Assembly (NCBI GenBank): GCA_037389465.1
Contig: JAZARR010000095.1
Coordinates: 3,602,501 to 3,666,500, forward strand
Direction of reading: 5' to 3'
Source of the DNA: Baylisascaris procyonis
Lineage: Eukaryota; Nematoda; Chromadorea; Rhabditida; Ascarididae
DNA: 64,000 bases
Below the pieces are notes generated by a model, which did not search any database, was not told the origin of the DNA, and worked only from the letters and a program-made list of their open reading frames with translations. A program made the position numbers and the translations under genes. Positions 34,564 to 48,360 of the stretch are shown one piece after another (positions within the stretch are counted from its first letter, which is position 1; each line of letters begins with the position of its first letter).

Positions 34564-37012
34564 CAGCTCAAAATACTAAAAAGCGCATCGTTCCAGCCTG
34601 TTGCGCGCATTTTCCCATCTGTTCTTCGTGCAATATTTTGTTGGAAGAAGGTATATCTACAATGCGAAACGACCGCAAGCAAATGCATAAATATTTATTC
34701 GGTGTCCAATCAATGTAGAAAAGTGAAAAAATAACGGAATGTTCGCCAAAAAGCGTTTGCTAGGCGGCAAGAGAAAAAAAACCACTGGTTTAAATAAACA
34801 ATGGAAAAAAAACAGCAATAACAATAACAGAAACCCAAAAGTAAAAGCAAAAAAGGAGCAACTGGGATAAAAGAAAAAAATAAGCATAAAAAACAGCGGT
34901 ATAAAACCATCAGATACACCGAAAAACCTCTTCTCTCTTAGCTTCCGTTATAAGGCGGTGCATATAAAACAAAACTATACATGCAATACAAAAAGCACGC
35001 GCCGCGCAATATTGTTAATTGTACAAATGAGCTGAAATTTTCAAACACAACTTATAGGCAAGAGTGGTTAAAATTGAAAACAACACAGATCGCGAATGGT
35101 TAGCAGCTATAAAATCTACATGCGGGTTAAGCAAAAAAAACAGACCATAATCCGGGTCAAAGAAAACCCCCATCCCCCTCCCTTATCTGCGACCCGTTCC
35201 ATGACCTCCGCTAAAGAATAAACAACAATAAAGATTGGTCTAAAATACGAAAAAAAAAAACAATGTTTCATAAATCAACATCCTCTTTCTCGTATGCTAA
35301 TAAATGTTGAAATTCACTCATATTGATGTCTAAAAACAACTTCACAATGAGAATTGAGCTTCGCTTCTACAGCATATCGTTATATGCTCGTAGCGATTAG
35401 CCATTCAGCACCAATGTGCAGAGTAGCTTCTATATGAAAACAACATCAATCATATATAACTACAATTAGATAAACGAAATAAACAAAACATAAATCAATG
35501 AAATTTAAAAAAAAAGCGCATAAATCACCAGAAGTTATAAGTAAGCGTTAATAAAGCGTTTTTATATGCGAGGCTATTTCAATAGGGCAGTTCACATCAA
35601 TTCATATAAGAGGCAATATAAAATTCGTCGAAGATACGTAAATATATCTGCATCGTTCACTCACGATTTCTTTTAATAATGCTAATGGCAAGCAGAAACT
35701 TTGAATTCTTTGGAAATTTATATATACGATGACCGACAACTTTATAGAAAAAAAAATTGACGGCAATGAACCTTTCTTCTTTTATAGTTCTCGCAATATG
35801 CAGCGATCACATTTGCAACGTGCAACGGAACAATCTGTACCACCTACCCAATGTACATCCCCCTATTCTTATCATTTCTGCACTATAAACTTGCGATTTA
35901 CATAAATTCATACCTTTAAACATCTTTGGCTCACGTGGCGATAAAAAAAAGTGTAAAGCTCAATTTCCTTTTTTTTTTCAAATAAAGCAAAGAAGTTGGA
36001 GAATAAAAGTCATACCTGTCTCTGCCTTAACTCTCTCGCTTCATATGGCCAAATAAAGTACTAGAAATAACAGAAGATGCACTATCTTCATCGAACGCAC
36101 TATCATCGGGTAATGGTTATTGTTTAATTTTAAATACAAATTTTCAAAAAACAAAATAAAATCGAATAAAAACAAAATTCGTTATATTTCTAATAACATA
36201 AGTGACTGTGAGTATGGAATAATTTCAATCTTTTTTTTTTTGAGAGAGAGGGGAAGGGGAAGGGGAATATTATCAATTCTTCATTTCCTTCCGTTCCAAA
36301 TCTCGCTTTCTTCGTACGCTATAATCTACCATCTTTATACGTCGAAATACGCGATGAAACGCCAGAACGGTGGCACGATATGTGCTTTTCCATTTCCACA
36401 TTTTAGAACTAATTTCAGGAGCTGTAAAAAATACTAAATACGCAAAACGGCTCCTTTACGTTTTAATTAACCTATCCACCGGTACCGATTTATCATAAAA
36501 GATCCGTTTTTTTGTAATCCGATCAGTGTAAAACTCACTCCTGAGTGTTTTTCCACCGTAAATTATTTATCACCTGCTTAAGGTTGATGGATTAACGCGC
36601 AATACTGCAAGGAAAGTCGTTGTATGACGAACATTATACCCGCTAAATTTCGCAAATTCCAACTTCGATGGTCCCCAATTCGAAACTAACAGACAGACAA
36701 GCAGACATATACATATGTGCATACAGATACGACGTAACCACAATGCACTCTTCCAAATGAAGCTTCTAAAAGCGCATTAAAAAAACCCTTCAAATCAAGT
36801 CCTTGTAATTACCTGCCACAGATTTGATGGGCAATCGTCATCCTTTGCTGACAGAAGAAAAAAAGAAGATTCAATTCTCTTTCCTTCCCTCTCTCCCTAC
36901 CCCTCTCAGAAAGAAAGAATAGTACATAGGATCCTAAATGAAAACCAGAATACCAACAAATTCGCAATAGAAATATCTGCCTCAAAGCAACATTTCGCTG
37001 ATAAAATGAAAG
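34564..37012. other. Intergenic, nothing recognised
   Basis: AT-rich, with several poly-A runs and CT-rich runs (35,165-35,190; 36,240-36,270; 36,880-36,910). The ORFs here read through A-rich sequence and lack splice signals. Confidence 0.45.
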
Positions 37013-40000
37013 TTACAAATCTGTTTCATCGTCGAATGTCTTCTCGGAGAATGCATCTCCACCATAAGGGAACGCCATACCTCCTAATGAGCTTATGATC
37101 TCACGTTGTACATTCGTATTGACAGCCGCTTTCACCAACTCGGACATTCGCTCAATTACTCGCGATATCTGTAGCTGATGCTCCACCGATTTCTGCAATA
37201 TTCACAGTGATTAGTATAGTAATGCATGTATTTATTCCACCAAATACCCATCAAAATATACTCCTGTTTCATAGCATCTTTTTTTCGAGTAACGGTAATA
37301 TTTGTGTAAACATAAAATAGAAAAACCAGAATTGTTCCCTTTGTTTTTTTTTGTTCTATGAATAAGAAAGATTAAAATTAGTTGAAAAGAACTCTTTTAT
37401 TCAAGCGAAAAATAGATTTCAAAGGTGAATTTTTATGAAAATTTATAAGCCAAGAAATAGACCCTAATATATGATGAATGAGAACTGATAAAACTGTCAT
37501 TCAGAAAAGTGAAAGTAGTACAACCTGTAAAAGTTCGTTCTTGAGCTGCTTTATTTCGGCATCTCTATCAGCGATAATGGCCAAAAGTTCGACAGTCGAA
37601 AGTGTCGGATTCGATGAGCTACGAGGAGTCAATCCTGAAAAAACAACAAAAATCAATCCAAGATGTTTGTTAGCTATTGGTACAAAAACCTGCACCACCA
37701 TTGAGGGTAATTTTACGAAAAAAATTGGTTCTCTTCACAGGAATACTATCTCGGGATCGAAGATGCACTTAGGGGTCGGTCGCCAAGAAACATGAGTTTG
37801 GAAGTAAGGGGAGGTAGGAAGAAAGAGAACTAATAACAGTTCAATTAGGAAGGAAGGAGATGGAGGGTAGGCAGCATTACTTTTCAAGACAAGCAGCGAA
37901 AGTACTTACAGGAGCACTGAATGAACTGATTTTAATATATGATACCGTTTTTGACATCTCCATTCGTCTTATTGCAGTTGTGCATTCGATCACGTGAGAC
38001 AAGCTTGGAAAGTATACTTGGCGATGGTGCACCCCGCAAGCTGGTCGTACTACTCGGAGAAACCAACCTCGAGAGCAACTCCGAATTCGATGATGAAGCA
38101 TCCGAATCCACACTGCAACGTGTCCTCTTTCTTAAAACTTTCACTCCCTTTATATTTACAAATAATATGCACCTTAAAAAAATAACTATCATAAATCATA
38201 GAAAAAACTTAATCGACTTTTGAGAAAAGATAAAAATAAATAAATTTGAAACCCTCATATAATCCATTAAAAAATTCCCATTTTTCTACTCGAAATGCTC
38301 AGAGGCACACTAATAAATCACTTCATTCCATAAATACACCTCAGAAAAGCAACGATGAAAGCAAATTATGTCAAACGCACTCCGACGAGAATATTATAAA
38401 AAATTATTGCAAAGAACAACTTCCAAAAGATATGTTCAAAAAGTTCAACACATGCAATAACAATCTAAGTTCGAGTGAATAAAAAGAGGAGATGGAAGGC
38501 GGAGGGCGGGGTGGTAAGGTTGGATAAGTAGCACTACCTAATCGCTCTTCATCGATCACAATTTTGATATTCATATATATTGGGAGATCTTACTCGACAG
38601 AGCCACATCCATTGATACTCGATCCTTTCATATATCCGTCATCGGATACGGCTCGGTTCTGTGCGGTCCTTACCAATGAATATTGGCATTTACGTTTATA
38701 GTTAGCGTAGAGTTTCTTTGTTTGTTCAATGCTTAGATCACCCAATTCGGCACCATATTTCTCATTCGTTGCATCGGCGATTTGCTTCCAGACTTGATTA
38801 CGTTCTGCGTTCACTTGATAGGACCTTGAAAAAGAACGCTTTCAGCGCCACAAATCTTGCTCGTCTGTAAGTTGCCGTCCCCGTAGTAGCGTTGATTAGT
38901 TGCTATGCACATCGCCGCACGTTTCCTAGCTGCTTGAAGTGTTTGGACAATTGCGCCGCGGACAATTCAGCCGAAGACACCTACAGCACGAGAACTCTGT
39001 GATGTGAAACGCTTTCCATGGCGCAAATGTCCAGCGGTGTTGCATGTGGTGAATTAAAAAACGTAGCGTTGTGTATGGTGCCACCACAACAGTTACAGCC
39101 CTTCCTCTTTCGCAAGTGTAACTGGCACTGCTCCAGACGTAGCTGTCTTGGGCACTCACCCTTGATAGTGAGTCTTAAGTTGTATGTGTCTGGGTAAAAA
39201 CCTTAACACCTTATCCGATCACCTCCCCTTCCCCCGCTCTCCCCTTCCACATCAGCACAGATGTTTAGAAATGCTTTTAGAAAAATAGCTGTAGCACGGG
39301 AAATCGTGGCAAGGTGTTCAGGTCGAGTACTGAAGCACCGCATGCATGAGTGAACTGCCATCACATAGCATCTATGAACCCCTTTCCCTCTGGCTGATCG
39401 TGTAGCTATAGAGTAAGGCCACGATGTTCGATAAGAAAACATAAAATACCCTTGAATTCGAGCTGATCTGCAAAGAATCAAATCTCCTCTCTAATCATAA
39501 TTCAATGCCTTTCCTGCCACCGATGAGAGTCTTCCACTTGCATTTGAAATGAGGGGGAATTGAGGAAATTTAACGAGAAAATAGATGGAAAAAATAATGA
39601 AAAGAGATACCTGGAATGACTCTCAAATATTGTCCCAAACGTTTCGGCCAATTTGCAAACGAATTGTCCCCGTTCTTTCTTTTGTTGATTCGAGATAGGC
39701 GCCTGCACTCCAGTCAGAAGACCATCCGCACTTCCAGCTGACGTTGATGCCGAACTGAAGCGCTTTATAGAATGAACAAAGAAAAAACCACGACCGAATA
39801 TTTCCATGGCGCCGTGGTTGCAGTTCCCGCACATAACGTAAAGGACCAAAGTTCGGTTTAGTTCGATAGATGTCGCCATTCTGCACAGGTGATTTTGCTC
39901 ATATGATCCCTCATAAAATAAAACTTGCTTTATGACTCCATCTCAGTCAAACTTTATAATTTTTGGGAAAATTTCGTTGAGGAAAAAACCTGATTCATTG

Positions 40001-43000
40001 TGCACATAAAAACAGTTCACTTCTCCATATTATACAACTCGCTAATGCAGTGAAACTTTAAAAAAAAAAAGAAAAATGAAACTCAGTTAAAAAGAAAACT
40101 TTAATAAAACGAACCACTGTGCCAAAAATTCGAGTAGATCACTGGATGGTTTACCGTCTTCGCGAATAATTAACTCATCAGTGGATCCATCAGTCGAATG
40201 CCTCGGTATTTTCAACTCACCTTCAAATGACAAGACATTTATTTATGAATAACTCAAATGACCAAATTCTATACATGGGCGGTAAGGTTCGACCTTTTTT
40301 CTTTGTCATTCAAGTGACCCTTTGTATGGGAAAGAGATACATACAACGTTTAATTTACATTCCTGATCGATCCCATTGTAGAGATCGATAAGGAATGAAG
40401 CATTCACAACTCGAATTTTATATGGTATCTTAGATTCAGTTGACTCAGTAAGCGTCAAACTCCGCTATCGACCACGGTTGTTGCACCTCAACGATTCCTA
40501 GTGTCACTCTCACTATATCATAACGTACTCGTCTTTTCTATCTTCTTCCCTCAACCCTAAATAAATAAAAAACCAACCAGCACTAGCACTAGCAACAAGT
40601 GCATCTTTGCATATTCCATCAACGATATCGTTTGCTTCGAGAATTTCGTTATCATCAATTGGTTCATCGAGATGACCGATGAAATTGTTCGTATCGCGTG
40701 ATTCGCTAACCTCTTCAGTAACCGTATTCAATACGAGTCCATAATTCGCTGGATCTTTGCGTTTATAATATTTGCATAATTTCTTACATTGCTCGAATGT
40801 TAACATATTCAAATGTGGATATTTTTTATTAATATCGGCTGTTATTTGATGCCATATTTTATTGCGCTCCATATTGGCGGCTGGTGAGCGTGATGCACTA
40901 TCCTGAAATATTCGTGTTTCAATTATGGATATAACTAAAGAGACGGGATCACAACTAAATAAAGACGTAGATTCCTCCTTTTATACGTGCTATCGATTGA
41001 TTAAAACTACATCCGAGTGCCAGAGATTAAAAAAAAAATATTCAAATTTTTGATATTTTCATCGATGCAATTTTCTACCTAATATTTTGCACTTATAATA
41101 TTACATCGAAAAGCTATGATATTCAACTCCGGAATTACATTGCTGGAGTACTCATTCAACCACGTAATCAACGATAAGAGTTTCGGATCAACAAGCAAAT
41201 AAAAAGAATATACGATCACAGGTGCTATTAACCATTTTCATCATTTCCGTCTCTTATACACTATTAAAAAAAAAAAAGGGAAATAAAGAAATACGAGGCA
41301 TCGCCTCTGAATTAAACTTACAACAAGTGCTTCATATCGACTTGCCATACTCACTATCTCAAGGCCACGTTCTCTATTCATTCGGTTTATATCAGCCGCA
41401 GTGACAGGAGCTTGACTGAAAAAAAAAACATTTCAAAGCATAAAAATTATGGAAATTCAGTATGTCTCCAACGCAAACAAAGTACTATATAATAATTGAA
41501 GTAATGGTAAAGCTAATATCACCGAGATAATGGATAAACACATCGATGAATCGACGGGAGACAGCCTTCTATCCAATGTAATTAATGACGATATATCGAG
41601 GACGTACAATCACCCCTTTCGATCATCCCTCCCTAATACGCTGAAAAAATTTGTTTTGCAACGATTTAATGGTGTATTTCATAAACTATGAATTCCTATC
41701 ATTTCTTGCATAACTTTTGGGTAATTAAGACGGGTTCAAATTTTCTCGAAACTATTTCTAGATGCCATTTTTATAGAGGTAAATTTTGCGTTAAGATTAA
41801 AGACGCTTATCGTAATTTAGGTTCGGGATTTGTTGACATTCTTTTCCAAATTTTAAAATATTTTTCAAAATTTAGGATCAGAAATTTTTCATATTCTCTT
41901 CCAAATTTCTAAACAACTCCAACTAATGAGAAAATAAAATTCAACGAACTTATTACTGCCGAATACTTCAGCCAATGTTTTCGCATTAGCATGTACCATA
42001 TCGGATGTGCTGAATGGCGGAAGTGACTCCTCTTTCGTTAGTTCACTGCCTGATTCACTTAAAATAATTATTTTTATTTAAATATGCCTAATAATATTTA
42101 GTGGATAGCCTATAATTTTATAAAGCGGAAAAAAGTGGGATTTTATTCGATTATCCATTAAGAAATTATCAATTTTTTTTTGTACAATGATAAATGATCG
42201 AAAACAACTGAAATGATAAGTTACTAAATCATATCAAGGGCTATTTATTCACGACAGGCGGATGTCACTTTCAAAAATAAACTTAAACCAGAACATAACC
42301 AACTGAGGATCAGTGATAGCGACAAACCTACACCATCCTTCCCCTTTCCTCTCATTGAAACTGAGCGAGATAAATTTTTTGCCTTGAATTCTAAATTCAA
42401 TGGTTAATTGATTTTCTTTCTGGATCATCTTTGAACACAAATACCAAAAGACTTACTCGTCTTATTCCTAAACTACTACATTGATAAGTAATCAGTCGAT
42501 TGATTTTAACACATGACGTAATTGAAGACCTCACTAAAAATGATATCATGTGCAATTACCATTGAATTAAATCTCAAATACAAAGCAATCAAAGCTTTTA
42601 GAAGGATTTCTATCAGCTAGCTTAATTTCTAATAAACGAATAAATAGATGCATAGATTGAATATAAATTTTCTAAACATCATATAACGAAAAGAACATTT
42701 CAATCCTCTCTCCTCTCTCCTCCCCACCTCAACTCCATTCTTCAGCAATAGAAATGCCAAGACTTGTATATTGTGATGGGGCAAAAAAATGAAAATAGCC
42801 TGAGGGCGTATATAAGTCGATAAAACGCCATACTATAACTAACTCTAAGAAACTTTGTTAAACATAATTAACCTCGTTTGTTGCTCGTTTATTGGCTCCG
42901 ATTTTAAAGTGTCCGATAATATTGCTGAGCGTGATTTTTTTGTTCTGAAAAAAAAATTTTTTTTTGCATGAAAAACATTCGAATTAAATTCATAAAAAAA

Positions 43001-43465
43001 GTTATTTATGCAAATATTAAATCTTAATTTTATTCATTATTATGTTCATGTCACAATTTGTTTACAAGATTGCTAGTATCAAAAATGCAACGAAGAAAAA
43101 AGAATTGCAATGAGAGTTTCAAGGTAGGGACTTTCATTTGGGAACGAAAGGTCAAAGTTCAAGTTCCTCCTACTGTCCCCCCTTAGGTTTTATCCCTCCC
43201 TTCCTCTTCCCCCTCTTCTCCACTAATTAACGATACCTAGAAGTTCTCTGCGAATAACGCAAGCTTTAACGCAAAAAGAAGCCATAAAACATACTCGACA
43301 GAATCCTGATCGTCTTTAGCGTTGCGTTTCAATTTTTCTTTTTCCTCAATCATTTCACTCAGTTGTGATTTGATGCCCGAAGATAATTGCTGGAAATGAA
43401 GCATTCCATTGGAACGACACGCTCCGGTTTGACTCCGTGTTGATCGATGATTTTCCAGACTGCCC
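37013..43465 (-). CDS. Protein with two tandem Myb/SANT-like domains and a coiled coil (5' end missing)
   Basis: Exons: 43465-43295, 42944-42873, 42057-41957, 41410-41322, 40902-40578, 40220-40118, 39880 (or 39754)-39611, 38824-38594, 38130-37946, 37634-37525, 37192-37013. Phases close to give about 570-610 residues after a missing start. Order: acidic/Lys-rich coil (LSEMIEEKEKLKR); domain 1, from RERGLEIV through WHQITADIN and EQCKKL to YKRK; a polar linker; domain 2, from KERGQFVC through WKQIADATN and EQTKKL to YKRK; a Ser-rich basic stretch; and a final coil (AEIKQLKNELLQ) ending FDDETDL. Both domains fit the zeste-type Myb/SANT-like DNA-binding fold and align without gaps over about 68 residues. 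A nuclear DNA-binding role is inferred from the fold. The start of the seventh exon is ambiguous and the first coding exon was not found. Confidence 0.75.
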
Positions 43466-46400
43466 CTGCAATACTAAAATAAATTCCTTTCATGCGCTTT
43501 CGAAAATTCTCTGTGCAAAATCGCGCTACGGTGTCAAGTCTGTGGTCATATACGTAGTTGTCTGTCTGTCTGTCTGTCTGCGCACTACTTTCAACTTGGG
43601 AACCAATAATGCAGGAATCACAAGTTTTTTTTTTTTTGAGCATAACGTTTCCCATAGACCAATGATCTCTACCATAATCTACACTGATCCACCAACATCG
43701 GAAGTAATAGTTGTATAGACATTTAAAAGTGTCAAAAAGCAAGCACATCTTTTGATTTTGGCCAATTCATAGAAAAATGAATTTTTTTTTTAACGGAATA
43801 TTTCTACGATCATTTAAAATATGAGAGCATTTTCTTGAATATTTCACGTTTTTATTAGTAAGTAGCCAGAAGTCGTTGTCCAGGTAAATGAGATGAAAGA
43901 TATCGTGCAAATTTCTTTGTTAAATTTTGCAACTTACGCGAAACTTAATAGTCAACAATATTTGCGCATTCCAAAATTAACAAACATCATTTTAAAAAAA
44001 TTCCCTACATTACTGTTCACTACAACAATTATTGAAATAAAAATTAGAAGTGCTACTGAAAAAACAGCTTCTAATTCTTATGGAACTGCAACAAATGGAT
44101 TTCATTCGTTGACATAGGGCCTATATTATAACGACTACGGTATATCATAAAAAATTACATATTATTAGAATTGTTCATGAATTTTGCTCTCAAACTCTAA
44201 AGAACGAAAATTTACGATTATGCGCAAGATGATGTGCTTTCCCAAAAAAAATTCAAGTAAGCAAAACACCGGGAATCGTCATATGGTAAAGAGAGCTTCA
44301 GTGAGTATACCCACTCTATGACAGTTCACTAAAAGAAGCAGAATGAGCTCAAGCACAGCTATGAGAGCATTTTTCCCAACACCAAGTGGAAAATAAACCA
44401 CCTGCACGGGAAATAAGAAAGAAATGGGGTAAACCTTGGTTGTGTCCATGTAAACGGGTAGTACGACGGAGGAAGCGGGTTGGAGGAGGGAAGGAAGGAG
44501 ATGGGAGTGTAGGTGTAACACTTTTTAAACAAATCACAACAAATCAAATGAATTAGCAAGGTGAAATGTGATTTAAAATGTTTGCAAACGTTAAATATCG
44601 AAAAAAAAGGTGAAACGACTCGAAAATTTAACTTAAAATTAAACAATGAATAATATCCACAAATCGTCTAACAATTTCCCTCATTTTAAAATTTGAATCC
44701 GCAATTGAAAATTTTAAAATAGAAATTTCTATGTGTTGAAAAAAAAAAACATACAGCAGAGAATTCGAAAATTTTCAATTATGTTTTTTCCCAAAATTCT
44801 GAAAAAAAAACGAATTTTTTCCTTTTTGGAATAAAAAGAAACTACCGTGGTTTCAATATAGAACCGCGTTAGTCTAAATGCACAAATATTTTCTCAATTT
44901 TCGGTTGTTTTTTTTCAAATATTTTATGCCATCAATCAACCTGTTGAAATGACACTTATAAACGTTTCAATATTGTATTCGTTTCATTTTAGTTGAACTC
45001 ATTGTTTGAATTTATTTAAGCAACAATACAAAACATTAAAGGTTTTCACTTCAGAAAAAGCAGCAATTATACGATAAAATACTCCCATTTGGAGCAATTT
45101 TATAATAAGACTCCGCCGTCTAATCAATAAATTCTAGTAGATTTATACAAATATATGCTGAAAATTAATAAAGAGTAATAAAAAAGCGAGCTATCAATAA
45201 CTCACATTTACAATCAATCAATACAACAAATTTACGATGTAAAGAATTGATCAATGACTACTATGCAAAACAAAAAAGGTAATAAATGACTGAAATTTCT
45301 CAGGAATTTGCAAACTCGTCGTTTTTCATAAAAATTTATGGAAACGATATAAGTTAAATTTGCAAAGTTTGCATTTAATTTTCATTCATATTTTTTTAAA
45401 AATTGTTTTTTTTTCTTTAATTTTTATCAAATTTTCACTCAATGGATGAATTTTAAAAAATTGTAATCTTTTTTTTGTCGATGAATCGTGAATTCTGTCG
45501 AAAAATCGCAGAACATTTTGATCATTTGCAAGCAAGGAAATTAGTATCGATGTAATTCAATTGCAACAGAATCACGATGCAACAAGATGCAAACAAGTTA
45601 TATGCATATCGATGAGTGCAACGAGGCATTCGTAGCAAATGAAGACTCATTAGATGCCTCGAGGTGAACGCATCATATCCCACAGAGACGACAATCTTGT
45701 AATCATTAAACCGCAATCACTATCTTCGACCTCAGTTATCTCGTTCTTCTTCCCATCACAACTTTTGGTGACTTGCTGATCTCATGATAAATGACGTCAC
45801 TTTGGAAAGAGTAAAGATGTGCAAAAAAAGTGATTACCTTTTGAATACCCATCAAAGAATACGATGAAATAAGTAAAATAGAATGCATCAATTGATAAGA
45901 TTAGGTTTTAATAATGTATTATCGCATATTGCATTGCAATATTTGCAAAGTTTTGCAACACATTGCAATATTCGCTGAAATAGACTATAGCACACTCTGA
46001 ATCGAAATATACGGGCGATCATCGAGTTGAAATGCGGAAATCATATTTGCATAGGTCAACTGGGTATAGTTAGCATGGTTGACGGGTAGAGTTGCATTAG
46101 TTACAGCTTATAGTTGACAGTAAGGCTGTCATTAAGGGAAAAGTTAAGATTTCTTACAGCCTTATAAGGATACCTTGAATTTGGTGTAACGCTACGTCAT
46201 TGCGATCCATGAAATGACGTCATCAGCACACCAACCATGCCAACACTGATAACGATTAACGCAAAGTGTTTGCCCCACTTTGTTACTTTTCTCCATATGA
46301 GTGCAAAAATCAAAAATCTAATAAAAATTAAAAACTCGAAGATAAGCGTTCATACGGGATTTCTTTCCACATATTACTGATTCAGTTGCTTGATCTACGA

Positions 46401-47749
46401 CCTAAGAACTACCGATTTCCATCTGATTAACTCAACGTGTGAATTATTAACACTAATACATAAACTGTAGCTTAATTACACCAAAAAAACATCATTTGAA
46501 TTTTACAGATTGGAGCAATTGAACCGCAAATTCCGAGCATCCTTCACTTTTCGATGTGGTGGAGTTTGAACAGTGACCGACCGATCCAATAAATGCATTT
46601 TTTTTAAAATATAGCTTGAATTGATGAAACTATCAGAGAAAGCGCGCTCATATTTGAAAGCCGATCGGGAAATCAAAATTCACCGAGCGATTTTTTTGTA
46701 GAAAAAAAAATGGTTGCTATAGAAAAGGGAATTACTAATTTTAAAATTAAGATGTCGATCAATTGACTGCAATAGAAATATCACTTGATAAGTGATAATT
46801 TCTGTGTTGTAGTTAATATATTGTAATTTTAACACAAGAAGTGATTGGCAATGCAATTGTAACATGGGAGAGTTAGCGTGTCGATTGCGCATTTTGCAAA
46901 CTTCAATGACAATTAGCCTCTATAAAGAAATTTGTGGAATTCATTAATTACAGACGATTTTCCACAGTCTTGGTGATTCGAGATTTCAAATAATCGATAG
47001 AGTTCACAATTGCAAATTTATGCAATGGTGTTCGAGATTTTGTAATATATCGAACAAATATTCGAAATTATCGTTGGTGTTTCAAAGGTTAAATTTCGGC
47101 TTTCAAACTATTGCTGTTAGCGTTCGTGTGCCCAAGATTAAGTAGTGATGGTGCGGGTGGATGGATCACAAATAACGTATTGGCATTTGAGGGATTAAAA
47201 CACTTGGAGGCTTTCATGTAATTTCTTTGCTAGAGTGCGATTGGGGAAGCGGAGTGGGTGGGGGGTGGGGGGAGGAGAGGGTAATGGGTGGTAAGAAGTG
47301 AAAGCTATTTATGCCTAGCGTTTTCTTAAGATAATGCATTTCAGTAGCCCATGAAACTACAAGAATCTTCTTTATCAAATTTTCAAATCTGATCTATGAC
47401 CTTCTTCATCGTGTTTCAACGAATCAGAAAAAGAGAGAAAACATTCGTTTAGTTCTTCGAATGTGAAAAAAAAAAATTGAGATAAGCCACATGAAAATGA
47501 AACATTGCTCAACAATAACGTCGATCAAACAGTTTATGACTCATTCGGTAGCATACTCTTTGCGAAACTTTCCCAATGTTTTTTATAATTATAAGCAATA
47601 AAATTTCATTAACTGGATCTATATTAATCAACAAATAAATATACGTTTCAAATTCCAATAATTACTATATCCGTCAATAGTAAGTTGAATATCTCTAATT
47701 GTTATTGCCGTATTTAAATATTTAAACTGAAATTATTTAGATATGAAGT
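43466..47749. other. Presumed 5' region of the Myb/SANT gene and intergenic DNA
   Basis: Should contain the missing 5' exon(s) of the minus-strand gene at 37-43 kb. Possible pieces are a short ATG exon ending MGIQK|GTAATC near 45,836 and a hydrophobic open block at 44,281-44,403 after a CCCGTGCAG acceptor, but neither has the required phase 2 donor. The rest is AT-rich and non-coding. Confidence 0.35.
43560..43580. repeat. (TCTG)5 microsatellite
   Basis: Five perfect TCTG units, just upstream of the first recognised exon of the Myb/SANT gene. Confidence 0.95.
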
Positions 47750-48360
47750 GAATGATCTCTTAAAATTATACCTATAGTAAAAGTTCATCTACAATATATT
47801 ATAATTTCACAATTTTTGTACTCATCAAATAAAATAATAAAGAATATTTTAGAAAAAGCGGCATAAGTTCTGTATTTTTTACACCGTCAAAGAATAGAAT
47901 AGTAAAGAATATAAAAATGAATGCTACTGGTTTCGTATTTCTCTACTAATCAAATAACTAACGTACTATGGGATATAAAAACCAAACTATTAATTTTATC
48001 GTTTCTTCACCAAATGGAACGATGTGAAGTATGAAAAAAGCGATATTGAGATTACAACTCATTTATTGTGCGGATAGAACATGAATGGAAATGAAAGAAA
48101 AAAAAATGTCACTTTTATATTTTGAATACTATCCAAATAGACAGCGCTAAATATAAATAAATTAACGGTTTTAATTTTATATATTCTGCATTAATCGAAT
48201 AGAATAGAACAGAATCGAAAAAATTAGTTCGCATTTATTTCGTTAGTAAAAAGTAGAGAATATAAAATTGAGAAATAGATACACTTTATGTAATTTCTCG
48301 GCTCATCGAATAGAACAGTGGAAAATATAAAAATCAGCGGTCATTTTTCTTACTTCCTAT
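47750..48360. repeat. Degenerate ~60-bp minisatellite
   Basis: About nine to ten imperfect units, each opening with (T)ATC(G/A)AATAGAA and followed by (G)AATATAAAA about 15 bases later. Unit starts lie near 47819, 47885, 47947, 48011, 48070, 48132, 48196, 48250 and 48306, so the period is 54-66 bp. The units are strongly diverged. Confidence 0.6.

Noticed and set aside
38246..38482. 78-codon plus-strand frame inside the Myb/SANT gene
   Set aside because: It lies within an intron on the opposite strand, is Asn/Lys/Ser-rich as expected by chance in AT-rich DNA, and has no splice or domain evidence.
43359..43748. 129-codon minus-strand frame
   Set aside because: It crosses a poly-A run and the (TCTG)5 tract. 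The frame that continues into the next exon (starting GSLENHRS) is a different one.
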